Assembly: GCA_024663395.1 (NCBI GenBank)
Contig: JANFAH010000012.1
Location: 1,240,001-1,304,000, forward strand
Length of the DNA stretch: 64,000 nt
Direction: 5' to 3'
Source: Pisolithus tinctorius
Lineage: Eukaryota; Basidiomycota; Agaricomycetes; Boletales; Pisolithaceae
The notes beneath the pieces were generated by a model. That model was not told the DNA's origin. It saw only the letters and a list, made by a program, of their open reading frames with translations, and did no database searches. Made by a program: the position numbers and the translations under genes. Of the stretch, positions 45,096 through 58,589 are shown piece after piece; within the stretch, counting starts at the first letter, position 1, and the number at the start of each line of letters is the position of its first letter.

Positions 45096-46088
45096 TCAAC
45101 CTGGAACACAATGCAAATGACAGCAGGAACACACACACAACCTGCAAACCAGACACCCCCCACTCAACTTCTACCAAACTGCCTCCACAAAGAGAACAAC
45201 CAAGGGATGAATGGGGACAGTACATCAGAACTACATCTACTGCTATGTCTCCAGCATCATTGCCAATAGACACCCACAAATGGACAGCAACTTAGCACTG
45301 ACCTGGGACAACAGGGAAACAACATATGAATCCACACCCCCAGAGTATGCCTCAACTAGAGGACTTCCCCTGTCAAGCCTGTCTCTACCAAGCCTGGGAC
45401 CAGATGAAGATACACAGGAAAACATACAGTACTGGCCAGTACACAGACCACAGACTACAGTGCTGGAGATACCAACAGTTCCACAGGGACTAATACAGAG
45501 ACTACAAACTACCTGCATAACCACACAGACCACAGTACCATCTACCATCCTGAACCCAATAAGCCAAACACCTGTTAGATTTGGCAAGTCACTCATAGCC
45601 TTTGTCCATTAATCAATGCTACTTTTCCTTACCATGAGAAACATTTTCCATTTATGGGTCTACAAGACCACAACACTTAGTCATTCATGTGCTAACAATA
45701 CAGCATGGTAATTTTGTTTATTGTTTCCAGTGTTTCATTCATATACCTAACAATACAAGGTCTTGTGCTAAGACTGCACTTGTAGTTTTGACACTGGATT
45801 CAACATCCATGTCTCACTTCTTGTTTCCATACAGTGTATTTAGTCTGCTACTGTAGTCATACCACCTCAGACATTTGCTGCTCATGCACTCAACTGAGGT
45901 GGGTATAGTATCTCCTGCTTGTACTTGTGTACTTTGTGCTCATGGCATTACCTTAGATCTTTGTATAGGTAATGCATATAGACATTTGCTGCTCACACAC
46001 TCGACTGAGATCTTTGTATAGATTTCTGTAAACACCAGTGACCAACACAGGGAGAAGCCACACCACAACTACACCATGCACAGTGATC
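45096..46088 (+). other. Upstream region of the second gypsy element
   Basis: Contains a 133-codon plus frame (45211-45612) rich in Thr/Gln/Pro that could be a leader or extra gag part, and a ~65-bp tandem duplication around CATTTGCTGCTCAYRCACTC (45870-45900 and 45983-46012). A 5' LTR is expected here but I could not define its ends. Confidence 0.3.
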
Positions 46089-47248
46089 ATGGAGAACTTG
46101 AAGCTATTTAGAGGAGATGAAGGCAAGACAAAGGACCTGCAAGCATTCCTAAGAATGTTCAAGCACATTATGAGGATAGCAGCAGTCACAGATGGGGAGC
46201 AAATAGAGGCACTACAAGACTACATCATACCAAACTCAGAAGCACAGATGTGGTACAATGGTCTGTCCAGCTCACAGATGGTAGTATGGGCAGAGTTAGA
46301 AAAGTCCTTCAACAAAAAATGGGAACCATACCTGACTGCAGAGAAAACACAGGAGACATACCAAGAGGAGTTGATGGCACTAATATTCGCAAACAATGAT
46401 GTGGGGAAGACCAGAGAAATCAACAGTATCAAGATTTGGATGCACATTGCCTGGGCAAGGGAGACATTGTGACTAGCAAAGGCCACAGGCATGGAGAATG
46501 ACATTGGACTCATATGCATACTACACAAGAAACTACCAAAAGTTGTATGAAAGCTAACAAAACACAAGTATACATCATTTGAGGATCTCATGAAGGACAT
46601 GAAAGGGTTAGATGTGGAAGATATACAGAGGGAGAAAGAGGATGCAGATAAGAAGAGGAAGGAGGATGATGAAAGGGAACAGCAGATCATCCAACAGCAG
46701 AAGGCATCTATAGCAGACATCACATTGAGACTGCAATGTCTCACAATACCATAGACCACTCCAGCACCAGCAGCACACACTCCACAACTGACCACCTCAC
46801 CCAGTTTGCACTTTGCAATCCAACAGAACAAATGCATACCAACAGCTCTGACCCCACTCACAGATGTGCAGAAGGAAATCATATGCTCCATGGTCAACCA
46901 ACTGCAGCATCACAACATGACCCCAGAGGGCTGGAGAGCATACAACACACAAGTAGTGCAATGGTCATGAACACACAGAGAAGCAACAAGAGTATTGGAA
47001 AATACACCATTCTCTCTACCCTCAGGGACAGTGATGATATACTCAGGAAAGTGCTACAAATGTGGCACACATGGACATACCAGTTGTGACTGCCCCATAC
47101 CACCAGGAGACCCCATGCAACTAGAGGTGAAGGAAATGGTGTGGAGGGCATTGTGTAACAGAGCGCTAGGTCCCTTCAACAGAAACAACACAATGGTCAT
47201 CAGACTAGTTATTGCAGACAAACAGGGAAACAAGGACAGGTCACTGTA
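46089..47248 (+). pseudogene. Second gypsy element, gag, decayed
   Basis: ATG at 46089. A capsid-like domain includes KDLQAFLRMFKHIMRIA, MWYNGLSSSQMVVWAELEK and FNKKWEPYLTAEKTQETY. A Glu/Lys-rich stretch follows, then one zinc knuckle CYKCGTHGHTSCDC (47052-47093). Interruptions are TGA at 46470-46472, further TGAs near 46548 and 46968, and a TAG near 46752. All could come from C-to-T changes. CpG is almost absent. Confidence 0.85.
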
Positions 47249-50200
47249 ACAGATGGACCAGTGATCCAGGTAGTTCCAAATAATCCTCAAGTACAATGTA
47301 TGACTGCACATGTATTCAACAATGCAGTAATCAATATATATACTGTGAGCATAGCAGTGGACAACACTGAGGAAACTGAGAATGACAGAACCATCCCTTT
47401 CATACAAAATATCATTCTAAACAGCCCAAGCAGCAAACAAGTGTGAGTACAAGCCCTGTTTGATGATGGGGCAATGATAAATGCAATGTGTACCACAGTA
47501 TATGAAACAGTCAAGCATAGATTAAGGGGGCAGACAGACTGCACTCAGATGTTGAGAATGGCTAATGGCACCACAGTACCAGCTACAGCACAATGGACAG
47601 GGACAATATGAATAGGAACAATTGAGACACAAATGACATTCATAGTATTCAACAGCAATAGAGGGTGGGCATTCCTACTAGGGAAACCACTTCTCAAAGC
47701 ACTCCAAGCAACACATGACTACTACAAAGACCAGGTGACCATAATGGATGGGGAATATATGCTAACACTAGATAACAGATACCATGATGAGTGACACTGA
47801 CAAATTATGGGAAACAGAAGTGGAACACTAGACATTAAACAACAAATGCAAAGACAAGCAAACCTGACACCATGCACAATAGAACCAGCAACAAATGGAA
47901 GAGTATATGTGATCACACAAGCAGAAAATGATGTGTTCACAAGACAGACAAATCCATTCAGCCAGAAATGCATAGACTTCATAGTAAATGCAGTAAAGGT
48001 AGGAAAAGACATCATGCCCAGTGAGAAGGAATGGGTCAAGTTGTTCTTGGCAGAGTATGCAGATGTATTCACATGCTCAGTCAAAGAAGTGTTACTAATC
48101 CCAGGAGTGGAAATAAACCTCAATATCCCACCAGATGTGACATTCACTGCAACACCAAGACAGAGACCACTATTGGCAATGCACAAATGGGTACAACAAA
48201 TGCTAGAAGCAGGTATGATAGAAGAAGTGGACATATTGCAAATCAAACACATTGCACCAATGGTTCTTACTCAAAAAGCACATGACAAAAAGACAGGAAT
48301 GATGCTAGAAGACCTACAACAGGAACTGAATGAGCAATGCGAACATGTGGGCATGGAGGTGCTGTTTCCGCACACCAACAAGCACTCAAACACTAGAACA
48401 TTCATACCAGATGACATGGGGGGTGCAACAAAATGGAGGGTAACACAGAACTTCAGTGAATTAAACAAAGTTTCTCAGATACCACCACTACACCAAGGAG
48501 ACATACAAGCAAAACAACAAAGGCTAAGTGACCACAAATACATATCAGTTTTCAACTTCACCTTGGGATTCTATGCAATTGCAGTACCTAACAAGTGGCA
48601 ACCATACCTGGTATTCTTCATGGAGGGACAAGGGTATTTCTGGTACACAAGAATGGCAATGGGACACACAGGTGCACCAACCATGTTCTCTGCAATGATC
48701 ACTGACAAACTGCATGATTTACTAGCAAACAATACCATAGAACTGTTCATGGGCAACAGCAGGTGCAGCAACAACACCTTCAAAGGAATGATGAAAGCAC
48801 TGTGAATTGCATTCCAACAGTTCCACAAGAATAACCTATCAGTATCACCAACAAAGTGCAAGCTCTTCATGACAGAAACTATGTTTGCAGGAGCATCAGT
48901 AGGGCCAAACAGGGTCCAACCAGACCTAGCAAAACTCACCATGATTGTCAAGTGGAAACAACCCAAAAACACACTAGACTTAAGCTCATTCTTAGGTCTA
49001 ACAGGACATTTCCAAGAGTTAATCAGAGGCTACACAAAAATCAAAGGCTCCCTTTGGAACCTGGTAAAACAAGTTGATGTTCCAAAACCAATAACAAAGA
49101 CCACATACAGGTGAGTAATGATGAACTTCAAACTCACTAATAAATGGACAGATGAACATGCAAAAGCATTCTTGAAACTCAAAACAGTGCAAACAAATGA
49201 ACCCATCCTACAAGCACCAAAGTCTGACAGCACACCATTCATTGTCACAATGGACAGATGCCAGGAAGGGTTATGAGCAGTACTAACACAGTGCATCCAG
49301 ATGTGAACACCAAGTGGCAAAACAATAACAATAATCATCCCTATCACATATGCATTGAAATGCACATCAGCAGAAGAATACAACTACAAACCATTCCTAT
49401 TAGAGTTTGCAGCCCTGAAGTATGGACTGGACCAATTTGCAGACATAATAAGGGGGTACCCAGTAGAAATTGAAACAGATTGCCAAGCACTGAAAGATGT
49501 TTTAGCAAACAACAACATATCAGCAGCACACACAAGCTGGAGGGATGGGATATTATCCCACAACATCAAAGCAGCAAGACACATACCAGGGAAACTCAAC
49601 ATTGTAGTGGATGGCCTAAGCAGACAATGGGACAACACCAAATGCATGGACAATGACAAAAGTACATGGTCAGTAGACCCAGACCCAAAAGCAATAACAG
49701 GACTAGTCAACAATGTATTTATGCTGAGTAGAGTCAACACACAACAGCAAAAACTACACAATTGGTTCACTAATGAACCAATATTCCTAGAGGTGATAGA
49801 TGCCATCTTCAACATAGACATGACAGTGAACCTGAAGATCAGAGGCAGAGCATGACACCATGTGTCACAATACATCATCAATGACAACTGCCTATGGCAC
49901 AGTAACACAAGAATATGGCCAAGAAGCAAAACAGAATGCATAACAAGAGAGGAAGCTGAACAAGAAGCAAAATGCCTACACAACAACAATGGACACTGGG
50001 GAAGGGACATGCTGAAGATGGCACTGATGGACAAATTCAACTCACCAAAGTTGGACACATCCATCATGAACATGATAACCAAATGTGCTAAGTGCAAAAA
50101 CTTCAGACCACAACATTTACACTCACTATTAGAACCCATTACATGCAGACACCCATTTGACTGACTGGTAGGAGACTACCTGAGCATGCTGACAGGTAAG

Positions 50201-51243
50201 GGCAGATATCACACACTAAGATTATTCCTAGACACATTTTCCCAACATCTATGGGTCACAAAGTTCAAAATGGCAGGCATGGCCAAAATGACCACTGACA
50301 GTCTATCATTTATATTCAACAACTACATGGCCCCAGAAACTTTCATGACTGATGGAGGAAAACACTTCAATAACAATGCTGTCAGAGAGTTTTGTGCTAA
50401 GTGGTCATGTAAACATCATGTAGTCACAGCATACTCACCATGGATAAATGGACTTGTTGAAGGTACTAAATGACTCCTATTACATGTACTCAAATGACTT
50501 TGTGCACTGGAACTGGGGGAAGATGAAATAGACAATGTGAAATGAGACAACATCCCATGTAATTGGCCAGACCACTTAGACAATGCAGTCTGTGTGGTCA
50601 ACAACAGAGTCCTCATAATGCTCAAGCATACCCCCAAAGAACTACTACTCAGCCTAGTCATGGATACAAAACACACAAGATTGGATGACAATGTTATGCC
50701 AACCAGTATAGTACATGCAATGACACATATGGCATATGCAGCCCAACAACAGCTGGACAGATATGATGAGGCAGTAAGACATGCACTCAAATGAAAGAAA
50801 GCATTTGATAAATGGGTCTTGGGGAAACATTCAGGCAAAGTAGTCTTCAAACCTGGACAGTTAGTCCAGATTTACAGAAGTGACACTGACTACACCTTCA
50901 GGATAGAACAAAAGCTAGTACCCAAGTGGTCACAACCACATTGCATTGCAGAACACATATTAAACTCATACAAGCTATCCACACTCAAAGGCAAAGCCCT
51001 ACCAGGCAAGTACAGCTCACAAAGGTTATGTGCAATCACACCAAGACCAGGCACAACACTATGTGCAGACCAAGAGCAGTACATACAACAACTATGAGGA
51101 GATGAGGATGAGAGTGAAACAGACTGAGAAAAGGCAGAGCAAGAGGAGGGAGATGAGAGGATAATGACAGGAGAACAAAGGGATATAGCAGAGGAAGAGA
51201 AAGAAATGGCTAGCATGGCAGTGGGCAGTGAAATGACATAGTG
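47249..51243 (+). pseudogene. Second gypsy element, pol, decayed
   Basis: Protease (ALFDDGAMINAMC near 47455), reverse transcriptase (TKWRVTQNFSELNKVSQIPP, YISVFNFTLGFYAIAVP, catalytic site FMGN at 48748-48759 where this family has FVDD), RNase H (LLEFAALKYGLDQF, VEIETDCQALKDVL, HIPGKLNIVVDGLSR), zinc region, and integrase core (DYLSMLTGKGRYHTLRLFLD, MTDGGKHFNNN, SPWINGLVEGTK). Nearly every interruption is TGA in an otherwise kept frame: for example 48803, 49112, 49853, 50161, 50471 and 50792. An acidic tail ends at TAG 51238. Dead copy. Confidence 0.9.
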
Positions 51244-51410
51244 ATGAGGGCATCACATCTTTTTGTGAGGGAGCCACATGTAGTAGGGGGACTGGGAGTT
51301 GGGAGCCATGGGCACAGCCATGAAGGGCTTAGCCAGATGGACAGAGGACAAAGGCACAGGCATGTACAGTAGATACACAATTGAGTCACAGTCAGCAAGA
51401 CAGGTCAGGG
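51244..51410. other. Junction of gypsy 3' end and truncated LINE
   Basis: Too decayed to assign. A gypsy 3' LTR should begin here, but no second LTR copy or target duplication was found. Short frame 51299 onward may be RT-proximal LINE sequence. Confidence 0.25.
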
Positions 51411-53630
51411 GATGTCATCCTGTCCCACTTCATTGCTTGGTAGTCTCAATGTTTGCAGACAACACTAGAGTCATACCTAGCAGCTACTGATGATGTAGGA
51501 ATCCTCAATACCATTCTATCCATATAGTGTTGCGCCTCAGGAGCCAAGTTCAACATAGACAAAACAGAAATAATCCCAATCAGTACCCTGGAATCCAACA
51601 ATCACTAGTTGAGTCCTCAAAACTCAATCCTACCTCTATGGCTTTCCCCCCAGGTCCCTGGATAACTTGTGACAGCCAAGCAACTCGCATACTTGGAGCA
51701 TGGTTGGGGAACAAGGTACACAAACCATCAGTCTGGTCACCTATTGTTGAGAAAATAGAATGCAGGCTACACAAATGGAACACCCACAATCCCTCCATCA
51801 AAGGAAGAAAAACCATAATACAATGGACAATAGGTGCTATGACACAATACCTGACCTGTGCCCAAGGTATGCTGAGAGACATAGAAGACTGCCTCACCAA
51901 GTGCCTAAAACACTTTGCATGGGACACACCTCATAAATCCAACATTTGCTTTAACATCCTGTGTGCCCCAATCTCACATGGAGGAAAAGGTATCCTTAAC
52001 CTCACACTACAAAATGAGGCAATAGAAATGGTCTGGCTCAAAGAACTACTTTCACCCAATCTCCCAGCTTGGACAGCCTTCACCCATGAACTGCTACATA
52101 TATCCACTGCACCATCTCCCACATCAAAGCCCAATGCTAGGAGCAACTACTTCCTCCAATCATGGCCATTATCCCCCTCAAAGCTGCCCCCTCCACTCAG
52201 TTGCTGTATAACACTAGCTAAAAAATACAAGCTTACACTAGATGCATTATCTTTCCATCCACATGTACTCAAATCACTACCAATTTGGTTTCATACCAGT
52301 ACCCTCCCCAGCCTGAAAAAACTGAACAACTATTTCCACACCCAATGTATTTGAGGCCACCACAATATTACAACTGCCAGTGAAATGTGGGTGCTAGCCC
52401 ATACCCCTCTTGATAGCCCCCACTGACATCTAAGTGCATGTGCTTGCACATGATGCAACAAACTATGTAAAATGGCCAGGTTCCTGAAACCCTTCAAATG
52501 CATTGAGACAGCCTTGAACATTACAAAATGCATCCCAACTAAATGGACTCCAACTCCCATACCCCCTTGAATGAACCCTGACCTTTCAACAGAAGAGCTT
52601 GCTCATAACCAAGCAGCCCTTGAAGAAAAAAGGGCCTTGATTTTCAATCCTGCACTCACTGAATCAGGCCCCATTGAAAATGGCTTCTGCATACTCTACC
52701 CCCCAACCCCAAGAACTGAGTCCCCCACTACTCAACACACTGCACCCAATGCTGCAACCCACCCCACCATTGAGGTTCTATGCAGCTTGAACCACCAGAT
52801 TGACAATGATGGCACCCAGGTCTCCAGCAGCAGTGCATTCTTTAAACATGGTGACCCCTGTAACATAGCCCTTTGCACAACAGGTGACAACACATCAAAT
52901 GACACTAGTATTCTGTGTGCCATCCTGGAATTCATATGAAAAATTGACTGTTTTGTACCTTTACTAGCCCATATCAGTTCCATAGTGGTTGTAAAAAACC
53001 TCACTGTTTACTGACCTAGAAATGAAGATGAAGACTGGTTCCATTGCAGTGATGCAGAGATATACTGTTCCATAGTAGCCATGCTACATCAATGCAGCAC
53101 TTGTACACTTCTGCAAGTATGGAGTGTGAACACTCCCCACAGAGAATGCTCAGCCACATCTGATCCAGCCAGAACAGCCCTTACCTCCCAAACCATGCAC
53201 ATCCCTGATACATCCCTTGACCCATGCTTCTCTATTCAAGGCCTGTGTCTAGCAGTAGGAACCCAACATATTTTTCATTGCACCCTAATTGTTTACCACA
53301 CTGCAAGAGACCTAGAAGTTAAAAAACAAACTAGAATCAACTTTCTCTTACCCAACATGCTGTGTGAGGCCTGTAGGGAACAACCCCATTGGCAGCAAAA
53401 GTATGGAAGAGTATAAGGAATAAGGATGTACCTAGGAACCTCTGCAATTTCCTTTGGAAAAGCCTCCATGGTTGCTATAAGATTGGTGAATACAGGCTCA
53501 AAATCCCACTCTATGAAATGAGGGGCACCTGCCTATTGCACAGTGAAACCAAATCACTACCACATATTCTCACTGAATGTATGTGCTTACCTTTCCATGC
53601 TATAATCTGGCCCTTGGTGGTGTGAGTCAA
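51411..53630 (+). pseudogene. Second LINE (L1/Deceiver-like), 5'-truncated ORF2, first part
   Basis: Starts at the RT catalytic region VVSMFADNTR, where FADDT would be expected. Then ITCDSQATRILGAWLGNKV, KWNTHNPSIKGRKTIIQW, GAMTQYLTCAQGM, FAWDTPHKS, APISHGGKGILNL and NEAIEMVWLKELL, hallmarks of a large mushroom LINE family. Further on an acidic linker and RNase H-like remnants lead to VWKSIRNKDVPRNLCNFLWK, HGCYKIGEY, HILTEC at 53570. Scattered TGAs and frameshifts. Interrupted near 53630 and resumed at 58590. Confidence 0.8.
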
Positions 53631-54793
53631 AGTGCAGTTCAGTGGTGTGAACCAACCAAAACTAACACAAAAGACAAAGAAAGTGAGTGGTGGTGTGCCT
53701 ATCACAGCAAGCATTTTATGATTTTCTTTGCACAAACATGGGAAAAAAATTCTTTTAAAAGATGCTCTATTTTATCACATGGTCTCTGCTTAAACAAGTG
53801 GAAATAATCCTATGTATTGAATGGCTTTTCTGACAGAAAACATGGCACAGTAGATTTCCAATGTTTTACTGGTGAAAAACAATTACTATGACCCACCACC
53901 AAAAACCAAAAACAATCACCAAAAAATATTAGTACTGTTTTCTGCATGTTATGTAATGGATTAATCAAATGTTGTACCATGAAATAATTTAAACACACTG
54001 GTCATTAGAGAACATGTGATGTTACATAGAACATCACAAGTAAATGATAAATTTTTTGTATGTGATAATACTAATAAACTTTAACCAAGTCTTTCAATGC
54101 TTACTTCATAAACATGACATTTGAAACAATATTTGTTATGTGCAAAAACATGCTACTGAGATTCCATATTAACACACTAAATATTTTCAATCAAATCACA
54201 CTGTTTTGTCTCCCAGAGAACATGATAAATAAAGAGTGTATTAGAGTGTCCTGTTGTACCACAGAACATGATGAGTGGCATCTGTAACCATCAATGCTAT
54301 CACTACTTGTCCTTGCTCAACCACCCCATCACATGCTGTCACATGATATTATCTCATGGAATAAACCTCAGTCAGTCATGATATGTGCCACCTGACTTTT
54401 TATACTTGAGTATTCTGTGTCCTTTGTTGTTTTTTCTTGCAACAACACATTGATGACACACATTATAATGTTCTGTGGTAGAACAGGATAGTCCAAAATC
54501 CATGGTTGCCCTGACTGACTAGAGAAAGAGTAGCCACTGATAGCGCCCCCACCACTCATGAATGTCCCCAATCCACTTTTGAAAGTGAAAGAACACAAGA
54601 CAGTTCATGCAAGAAATGGGGAGTTCAGCACTGTATTTGCAGTAGGCAGCAGTCTGACAATAACTGAACAGCTCAGAACCTTCACAACACCTCTACATAT
54701 ACATAACATGCTTACTTCACAGTTTATAATGCTTCATGGTAGAACAGGATATTGATATTTTATTACACTACTTATTTATCATGTTCTGTGGTA

Positions 54794-55843
54794 CAGTTGT
54801 GGACAGACAAACACAATGATTTTGATTCTGGATTGCCATGACTTTTTGGGGGTAAACTAACACTTGATTCAGATGCTACAGATGAAAATACATCAAAAAA
54901 CAGTGGTCCAAAGTTTTTCCCATGACTTTTTAGGGTGGCCAAAATTTTGGCCAGATTGAATGTGGTACTTAGGGTAGTGGTAACATGTTATTGACCCTAT
55001 ATAAGGTAGGATTAAGAACCACTTCAATGAACATCATGGCTTTCTGTGAGACCTGATGGACATCAGGACCCTTCTTGTATTCCTTTGGGCATCTGAGTGA
55101 CTGCTTTCATTGGGCAGCACACTTTGCTTCTCTCAGAGGTAACCAAGTCTCACCAAGAGGGTCATCACCAGCACTAATGGCAAGGTTGACCAACTGAGCA
55201 CAGAGATCAGCCTCACCAACACCCATGACTTGGAATGTGGCATCATCATGTTCAAGCTCATCCTCTGACTCACTCTCACTGGCTGTGAACTTCAAACTGT
55301 CAAGTACATTGGTGCATTTCCACTCCAGTTCTTCATCTTCTGCCTCAGGGCTGGGAGCATGAGATCATGTCCTCATGCATTTGCTTGTGTGCTGATCCTT
55401 GTCAGATTTGGGTGTATCAGGGAATGATACATTGCCTGTTTCAACAACAGCTGAGCTCTGCCAGCCATGTTGCATGTTACAGTGGGTTTTCAAGGGCAGC
55501 CACAGGGCATTCCTGCGTCTAAGAGCAATTCACACAACCACAAACCTCAGACTTGCTCAATTTTTTCTGCTCCTCACTAGTGTGACAGCTGTACCCTGAC
55601 ATTGCAATCATACTAGGCTAATGCTACTTATTCCGCATTTTCCAGGATTTTTACAAATTCTTTTGGGGACTGGCCACATTTTTGGGTCAGAATTTCAAAA
55701 ACATATAACAAAAATTGGCTCATGCAGATTGCATTGTTATGTCCTAAATATTCCTAGTATACATTTGTAAACACCCCTGGAATGTTGTGTCATATTGGAA
55801 TAATTCAATGAGTAAAACTGTCATGTTTGTCTGTCCACGACTG
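54794..55843 (-). mobile_element. Pogo/Tc1-type element nested in the CACTA-like element
   Basis: 1050 bp with ends CAGTTGTGGACAGACAAACA and its complement CAGTCGTGGACAGACAAACA. Left flank TA; right flank TC, probably a mutated TA, because intact relatives of the target (GGTAGAACAGGATA) show the empty site. Holds a minus-strand transposase remnant. Confidence 0.7.
55000..55330 (-). pseudogene. Pogo-like transposase N-terminal remnant
   Basis: Minus-strand reading gives an acidic Ser/Glu stretch (ESESEDELEHDD), then ISAGDDPLGETWLPLREAK and, past a stop, YKKGPDV. This order resembles the N-terminal region of mushroom pogo/DDE_1 proteins as I recall them. No catalytic core present. Tentative. 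Confidence 0.4.
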
Positions 55844-56871
55844 TCAAACAGGATATTTTGTGCATGACAGACCCACCATGGTCCTCATTGGAAGAACTGG
55901 ATGAGTCATTTTATCAGTGATACATTGTACTGTTTTGTGTTTCATCTTTTATTTTAGGATATAATTGTAGAACCTGTAGATAGACCTCAGTATGCTGACA
56001 AGCTACTGAGAGACTAAGTGCACAGCAGAGCAGGACAGCAAGGATTTAGACAGGTGTACAAGGCCTGATGATGCAGCTAGGGCAGAGATGCTGAAAGATT
56101 GGAAAAACAAGTCAAGCACACTAGAAGGGAGTGGTCAGCTTGTCACCTATGAAACAATGTCAAAGAGAGACAAACTTGGATCAGTGCACAAGGCAGTCAT
56201 GCCCACAAATGAACCTAAACAGCTCAGAACCTTCACAACACCTCTACATATAACATGCCTACTTCATAGTTTATAATGTTCTGTAGTGGAACAGGATATT
56301 TTAATACACTATTTATTTATCATGTTTTCTGGGAGATAAGACACTGTAATTTGACCTAGAACATTTGGCATGCTCTCAGTACCATGTTCTTGTACATAAA
56401 ATTATAGTTTAGCATGTCATGTTTTTAGAGAAAACATTGAACTGCTGTTCTGTTTTTTTTTCAGGTGAACATTGAAAGACTTGGCCAAATGTTTTTATTC
56501 TTATCACATACAAAACATATATTGTTTACTTTTGATGTTCTATGTAACATTACATGTTCTTCAATGATCAGTGTGTTTAAATTATTTTGTGGTAAAGTAT
56601 TAGATTAATGTATTGCATAACATGCAACAAACAGTACTAATGATTTTTTTGATGATTGTTTTTGGTTTTTGGTGGTGGGTCATGGTAATTGTTTTTCACC
56701 AATAAAACATTGGAAATCCACTGTGTCATGTTTTCTGTCAGAAAAACCATTCAAAATTCAACATTATTTCCACTTGTTTCAGCAGAGAACATGAGATAAA
56801 ACAAAGTATCTTTTCAAAGATTTTTTTCCCTATGTTTGTGCAAAGAAAATTGTAAAATGCTTGCTGTGTAT

Positions 56872-58589
56872 GTGGTACCTAGATGGTGGAAGGTCTTATT
56901 CAGGCAAGGTTTTGCAAGTTACAGCACTCAAAGATGAGTGCTGAGGGTTTGGGGTGCTCTTGACAAAGAGGGAGCAAGAATCCAAGGGGAGGTGATAGAG
57001 GTAGACTGCTGTCAGCCTACAGAAGGATGGATGATGACTTAATTCAATGTCCCAAGCTTATCCGGGCTTAGGGAGGACTTGGAGTGAAGTATATTGATGA
57101 TAGGGGATGATAAGTGAAGTAGACAATAGTTAGACCCTTAATAAAGTCTCAACTACCAAAGCTGATGAATGAATTACTTAGAGATGAAGAAAAATGCGAG
57201 CAAGAGGGGCTCTCTGATGTCTTATTCCTTTAGCTATCCAAGGACAGTGATTTATATACAGTACAGGGGCATTGCCTATGGAAAACAAGGTGTAAACACT
57301 TGGTAAGTGATTGGTAACTGATAAGTAAGGAATGTAAGTGGTGGGTAATTGACTTTAGAAAGCATTGGTGAGCATTGGTAAGGATAAATAAGCCAAAAAG
57401 CAAAGAATCAGTAAGCAAAGCCAAAGATTGGTAAGTATTGGCAATAGGTGAGTCAAGGACAGTCAGAATTTCAAAGTATGAGTCAAGCATTGTCAGAAAG
57501 TGAGTAAGCACACTGGAATCACATTAGGGGGAGGCTGTGCATGTCACATCTTGAAGGAATTGCTTCTAAGCCAAGGTGGGATGACAGAGAGGCAGCACTG
57601 ATCTGATGCCAATATAGGACATCCAAAAGGGGATGGCAGGTGTCAGGTGTCAAAAGGGGTCAAGCTTTGGGAGTCTGTGGGGTGAAAGGAGCATAGGGGA
57701 TTGGACTTCCCCTCCCCTCCAACTGTCCTCTCAGTGAAGCAAATAAAAACTTCATGAATGAGACTCTGTTGGAAGAGAGGATGAAGGGGGAGTGTTATCT
57801 GCTGTATCTTGCAACAAGAAGGCAAGATGTGCATCATACTCATCATGGATGCAATCAGGGAGAGTGGAGAACAGCAGATTATACTGTAACTGTCAGAATT
57901 TTGGAAGAATGATGGACAAGATTGGTATGAAGGTGTTGTGGGGAGCAGGGAGGAAGAATCCATATGCTTCTTGGACCAAACAGACTGAAATGACCACATA
58001 AGACCTTTCTAACTGAATGACAGACCTGAGACAACCAAAGCATGTCCTTCTGGAGGTTATACTGACAAAAAGAACATGCTGTCCAAGCTGGATGGGCTGA
58101 GAGGGGCAGACAAGGATGGAAGCTAGTAGGAACTCCTGGTAAATATACATAGCCATGGTCCATAGCAAAGGGGACAAGTGAAATGATTGATGTGGAGGGG
58201 GCCATATCAGAAGGATTAGTGAAATGAGCATCTTTTGGAGGGAGTGCTGTAGAAATGTGTGGAGTGTGAGGATCCTTCCCAATTTTGGAAGGTAGGATCA
58301 CATGGCTGAGCACTATAAGCAAGTGTGGGAATGGTGTCAGTATCTGCAGAAATGGTGGAGATGCATCAAAAACTGGAATGCCATACATGGGCACTAAGAA
58401 TTTTTATGGGTGCTCAACTCACTTCATTCTCTTTTCTTTGGCATTGACAACTCATTCTTGTGTGAAGGATGACTGCCAATGTTCCTGGCTGTGTTCTGTG
58501 CATTAGGGCTCTAGTCTTTCATCTCCATTCATCAGCAATATCCATGTCCATGTCACCAAACACCTTTGGTGTGTGACAGTGGAATGCCT
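56872..58589 (-). other. Unrecognised insert splitting the second LINE
   Basis: It lies between the CACTA-like element and the resumed LINE. The minus strand has a 171-codon frame (57879-58394, MPMYGIPVFDASPPFLQ), overlapped by others, giving about 750 bp of coding-like sequence of unknown family. A minus TATA-like GTATATAAATC near 57247 and a plus purine run TTAGGGGGAGG (57524-57534) hint at LTR-type parts. LINE sequence stops near 53630 and resumes near 58590 beside similar GGTGTG sequences, possibly a target duplication. Confidence 0.3.

Larger units (their letters stand above)
53703..56868. mobile_element. CACTA-like non-autonomous DNA element
   Basis: 3166 bp with inverted ends CACAGCAAGCATTTTA extending ~390 bp at about 85% identity, flanked by a 3-bp TAT duplication (53700-53702, 56869-56871). 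Many subterminal AGAACATG/CATGTTCT motifs on both strands, as in CACTA elements whose transposase binds such repeats. No transposase is recognisable, so it is non-autonomous. Contains a nested TA-type element at 54794-55843 and a ~105-bp direct repeat (54665-54775 and 56219-56325). Confidence 0.65.

Noticed and set aside
46089..51243. TGA recoded as Trp or Arg (alternative code)
   Set aside because: The intact LINE and the right-hand host gene use TGA only as stop, and TGAs fall at expected Arg as well as Trp codons; mutation explains it.
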